From contig NC_026740.1 of assembly GCF_000210295.1 (NCBI RefSeq), forward strand, positions 1,247,691 to 1,311,690: a DNA stretch of 64,000 nt. The letters are read 5' to 3'. Shown piece by piece: positions 60,088 through 64,000 of this stretch; within the stretch, counting starts at the first letter, position 1, and each line of letters opens with the position of its first letter. The translations under genes and the position numbers were made by a program. This stretch comes from Trypanosoma brucei gambiense DAL972. Its lineage: Eukaryota > Euglenozoa > Kinetoplastea > Trypanosomatida > Trypanosomatidae. The notes under the pieces are model-generated. The model was not told where the DNA came from. It did not search any database and saw only the letters and a list, made by a program, of their open reading frames with translations.

Positions 60088-63000
60088 TCTTTCGCCACAT
60101 ACGCCCACGCGCATCCCCGGATAAAAAATAAGATTGAACAAAAATGAAAGGGAAGGAGGGAAAAGGAGAAGGGCGACGACGAGCCGCAGCGCATATCAAA
60201 AGTGAGCCTCCATAAGACAGATGTGTGAAAAGGGGAGACCACCCAGTGGCCAATACTACCGTCCCCAAAACGAGGGCTGTACTGCCAGCACCACGCCACA
60301 CTAGCGGGAGCTGACGGCACTCGGACACACCGCCATGCGCAGGTCCCGGGGCTAAGCCGGTTTTTAGGCCGCTTTCTGCAAAACCTGAACGAGTAGTGGG
60401 GGCTCAAGTCCACCCCTACCAGCAAAGGGCGGCGCTTTTGGTCACTTCGAGGCACCGGGAACCACCATCGGACATGTTATTTCCGGCCCCCCGTCCATTA
60501 GCCTTCTGGGGCCCCAAAAATGGACAACAGCCGCCACCCCGGACACGCGTTTTGGAATCTAAGCGCAAAGGGACTGCCGCAGAAACTGGGTTGACATCGG
60601 TATTGGGGTCACAACGGTCGGTTTAAAAGAGTGATCCCTCAGCGGTCCCTTGCCTAAATAAAAAGAAAACCGAATCGCGCCGGCGCTCGGCGAGCAAAGC
60701 TTCGCCTTTGCGGACGGGCACCCGGCTGAACGAGTTGTTGTTGGGTTGTATTCCGAGAATTTTGCAGGGGGTGGCTTCTTCGGGTCATAACATATGTACC
60801 CCGCTTCCTCCTAGGATGGGTGTGTAATTTGACTGGAGAGTCGGGGAACGTGAGCGGGGTGTTTTGTGTTCCACCGGTCAGGGGGCCGGGTTTTTTTTTT
60901 TTTTCATAAACGTCTATAGGTACGGGGTGTCTATTTTTGGGAGGAGTGCGTAGCCTGTTCCCTTATAGGCGTCTACGCAACTTCAGGCGAAAAATGCGGA
61001 AGAGAAAAAAAGAGGGTTGAACGACAGCGGCTTTTTACCTTTCGCTGAATATCGTTTCGTGAACTGTGTATAGTAGAGTTTCTGAATTTTTGGTCTCGCT
61101 ACACTGTGTCATTTTAGCGAAATGAACTACGCAACGGTGTGGGCTTTGTTTTACATGCAGACGACAGCCGTGCCACCCGGCATGTACCTGACGCACTTAA
61201 CGGACCGCTGTCTCCTGGCCATTCCCTCATGTTACGGTGGCAACGTGTGGGGGAAAAGGTGGCGCTAGCCGTCGCGGCTCGCACGGAGTTGAGATGTTGT
61301 GCAACTCGAAAACCAGCCACTTCCGTTTGTACAGCGTGGTTCTTGTAGGGGGAAAAATTGTTGTTTATTTATACATTTAAGTGGCACATCAAAAGGATAT
61401 GCGCGGAAGGGTTGTTCAGCCTCTTTGACAAGTACCCACAGCGGGAAACGCTTTTCGTTCCCCCTTTAAATGCGGTGCCTCCCAAAAACTGAGACGAAGG
61501 TCACTCGTGTGTGTGTGCATCCCTTCTCAATTTTCAAATGGTTAGCGGAAGTACGTCGCAGGCGAAAATGAGAACTGCTTCTGCCAACAAGAAACCCAAC
61601 CAGGACACAAAATCGTACCACGAGTGAACGCTCAGTGGCCTGGGTAGTACTCAGCTTCTACCTTTTTATTTATGCGGGAAGGTTTAACGGCTGTGCTCCG
61701 TCTTTGCACCACTGTTATTTCGTTGGGGGAGAAGTTTAAGGGGGGAAACTACAAAGTCATTCAGAGAATAGGATGCTTTGGAACACTTTCCTACCTTTGA
61801 ACTATCTGTAATGGTAAGGATGTTGGGAAGAGGACTTGGGAGGGAATTTCGACCGTTTTGTTTGGAGAGCGCAGTGACGCTAAGACAAAGGAGCCGTTGC
61901 AAAGGACGCGCCAAATAGCATTTAAATCCTGGGTGTAAAACGCGGGGTCATGTGCTTGCTCTGCTAAGTTTAATTTAATTTGTGCACACACGCTCATGTG
62001 CATGACAATCCAATAGGTTTGAACCTTTCGGTTGATGTGAGAAGACAGAACAGAAAGTGCCGGGTGGAACCACCAATTTTTATAACCAACGGCGCGCCAC
62101 TGGGTCTACGGATGTGCCTGCAAGTTAGCAATCTGTAGAGTGTCCGTGGTGAAGTAGCAGCTGTCGTTTCAAAACTTTAAAATTCTCTGCTGAATATGTT
62201 GTACGATAGCGATGTGGAAACGTGTCATGTTATCTTGTGCCGTTTATCACACTGACAATGCAATAAGGTTCGCCAACAATTCACTGCGAAACTAAACTAG
62301 CACAACGTCATCAAAGGTGAAGCGCTAGGGATACGTACGTGTTTTTCGTGGGAAACCATGTTTGCGTGAATTTCAGCAACACAATTGGTGTGTTCGATGA
62401 AACAATTCCATTGAAGCTAGTAACTGTTGCCTCTTACAGATTTGTTGAGGGACACAAGACACGTCGTACCGTCCGAAATTACTATGCCTTCAGCTGAGCT
62501 AAAGGGGACTTATGCGACGCTCCCTATATTATTGGTGATTTTTTCTTTAAAGTTTATGAAAGGTAAAATCTGTTACCTTTTGTTAATTGGGGAGCTGGGG
62601 ACAGAAATTTTGTGTGGGTTATACAAGTCGTTTTGACGGAGATGTTAAGCACTACTACAGCTTTGATATACGCACACTGCTGTTTTCGATTGACGTGTGA
62701 AAGCAGAGTGGCATGGCGTTGGGCAGTATAGCAAGCAGTAACACATCAGTTCTCGTCGTGAAGCGGTTACTCGTCGCCGTTACTTGACATCCACCCACTG
62801 TATACACAACAGTCTACCCGTTATCCTTACAAGAGCAGTTGTTCTGACCTTATCATGTGACTGTGATAGGGGCATTCTGTTATTCATCTTGCAAAATTTT
62901 CGGACCGCCGCCAAGTGACTTCTCCAAGAAATAATTGGAACACACCTCCACAGAAGTTGATGATCATTTATTTATTTATTTAAAATCACGTCACAATCAG

Positions 63001-64000
63001 AGGAGATGTGCAGATGCGGCAGTAGGGTAGTTGAATTTTATTTCATGTTGGCACCGAGGCACTTCAACTGCGCGAGAAGAAAATACTTAAGATGTAGTCT
63101 CGTGCTCCAAACTAGTTTGCATAATCAGTGAGAAGTATTGTGCAGATTGTGGTAGCGTTTTTTTTTCTAATAAAAAAAACCGCAGGGGTACCCACTACTT
63201 GTGTGTACTTGATTTGATTTGGCAACTGCCAACACTGTTTGTGAAGATGGTGGCAGTTAGGAGTTGTTCGTGTACGATCAGCTCACTGAGTTTTTAACGC
63301 GATACCCATTGTGCACACCGATTCAAGTAGAAAATGGGTGACGGCAACACCAACACGTTGTGGGACCGACGTTTGTCGGTGATGGACGATGGTTTTGCGA
63401 TTCCACATGCCGTTAAACGTTACTACTCAATGCTTTGATAACAGAGGCATTGTCTTTGCTTGAAAGGTACCGCTACTGTTCTTAACCTTGCATAACTAAT
63501 TATCAGCCGTCTGTTTGTATTTGTTTTCAGCTTGTCCAAATCGGTTTTTGTGAGGGTATCGTGCGATGTTGCACTCTAACACACTTGATCTAACAACGGC
63601 TGCTGTTGTCGTTTCCGTTTTGCTGCCGATCCTGCACCTCTTCGAAAAATATGTTGAGGGGCAGCACAACAGCGTAGGCAAAGGCGTGGTTATGCCTGAT
63701 ATGTGCTTATATTTTAAAAATGCCATCAACTGTCGTCACCCCTTTAACTTGGTGGGCCGCCGGCGCCAAGTGGTTTAATACTCGTCTTGGCGTAGGTAAT
63801 GCATATTGGTATTTGCTGCTCAATGTAAACGAGCACGTTGCTGTAAGCCGTTGTTACGACCAGCATCAGGGCATGACGACTAAATTCTGAATCCCCTCTC
63901 GCTGTGTAATTGATTTCCGTGCATTTGAGAGCCGGCGCAGCTTACCGTTAACAAACGTTCACATACTCAGCCCTCTTACAGCTGTAGAATAAGTCTAGTA
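60088..64000. other. Gene-free right-hand region, possible transcription start or strand-switch region
   Basis: No open frame here has a recognisable domain or a convincing length, on either strand. In contrast to the other spacers it has few TA microsatellites and few long pyrimidine tracts. It has G-rich plus-strand segments, a run of 14 T at 60891-60904, and a GC-rich palindromic stretch near 60677-60686 (GCGCCGGCGC). As it lies upstream of the leftward gene array it is a candidate Pol II start region, divergent or head-to-tail. I see no tRNA, rRNA or intact retrotransposon. A decayed repeat element cannot be excluded. Confidence 0.55.

Noticed and set aside
59835..60455. 206-codon minus-strand frame
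   Set aside because: Compositionally biased (Phe, Ser, Arg), no domain recognised and no convincing splice acceptor. Kept only as part of the possible dispersed repeat.
61139..61348. Plus-strand frame with an A-D-D triplet, considered as reverse transcriptase remnant
   Set aside because: Only three residues match; no surrounding reverse transcriptase motifs.
62015..62085. Possible tRNA on the minus strand (GGTTCAAACC box)
   Set aside because: The flanking bases do not form the T stem, and no acceptor, D or anticodon stems are seen.
1..64000. CRISPR arrays, bacterial operons, insertion sequences
   Set aside because: The window is eukaryotic (kinetoplastid). The only regular array is the coding minisatellite, and no spacer-repeat pattern or transposase is present.

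Overview
This window looks like core chromosomal DNA of a kinetoplastid, most likely Trypanosoma brucei. About 21 intronless protein genes lie on one strand only (minus). They are separated by spacers rich in polypyrimidine/polypurine tracts and TA microsatellites. Several starts are preceded by a pyrimidine tract and AG of the trans-splice-acceptor type. Three genes point to trypanosomes: JBP2 (base J synthesis, 52.6-55.8 kb), a MYST acetyltransferase of the HAT1 type (31.6-33.0 kb) and an inosine-guanosine-type nucleoside hydrolase (35.5-36.6 kb). From memory and unchecked, JBP2, HAT1 and RRP4 sit together on T. brucei chromosome 7, so this is probably that locus.

Layout in the direction of transcription (right to left). 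64.0-59.1 kb has no convincing gene and lies upstream of the first gene of the array, so it is a candidate transcription start or strand-switch region. Then follow exosome RRP4, a DUF218 membrane protein, JBP2, a protein with three cyclic-nucleotide-binding-like modules, an ARL16-like GTPase, a probable mitoribosomal mL45, a TPR-like/J-domain protein, a calponin-homology coiled-coil protein and a second J-domain protein. Next come a gene with 28 tandem 24-bp repeats and an apparent frame break, the nucleoside hydrolase, HAT1, mitoribosomal bL12m, two unrecognised proteins, a cysteine-less thioredoxin-fold protein, a 96-residue BBIP1-like protein, a CCDC96-like axonemal protein, a PX (sorting nexin-like) protein, a very large Sec5-like exocyst subunit, a HINT-type HIT protein, a TRAP-gamma (SSR3)-like ER membrane protein, a VIT/vWA protein and a CID-like protein with four CCHC zinc knuckles. 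The leftmost 2.1 kb is spacer.

The genes do not form a functional operon. Kinetoplastid arrays are transcribed together and processed by trans-splicing and polyadenylation, with control mostly in the UTRs. Recurring themes are the cilium and membrane traffic (BBIP1-, CCDC96-, ARL16-, Sec5- and PX-like genes), chromatin and DNA modification (HAT1, JBP2), RNA processing (RRP4, zinc-knuckle/CID) and the mitochondrial ribosome (bL12m, mL45). Several open frames begin at TTG or GTG, or run 5' through a likely splice acceptor. In those cases I give the ATG downstream of the acceptor.
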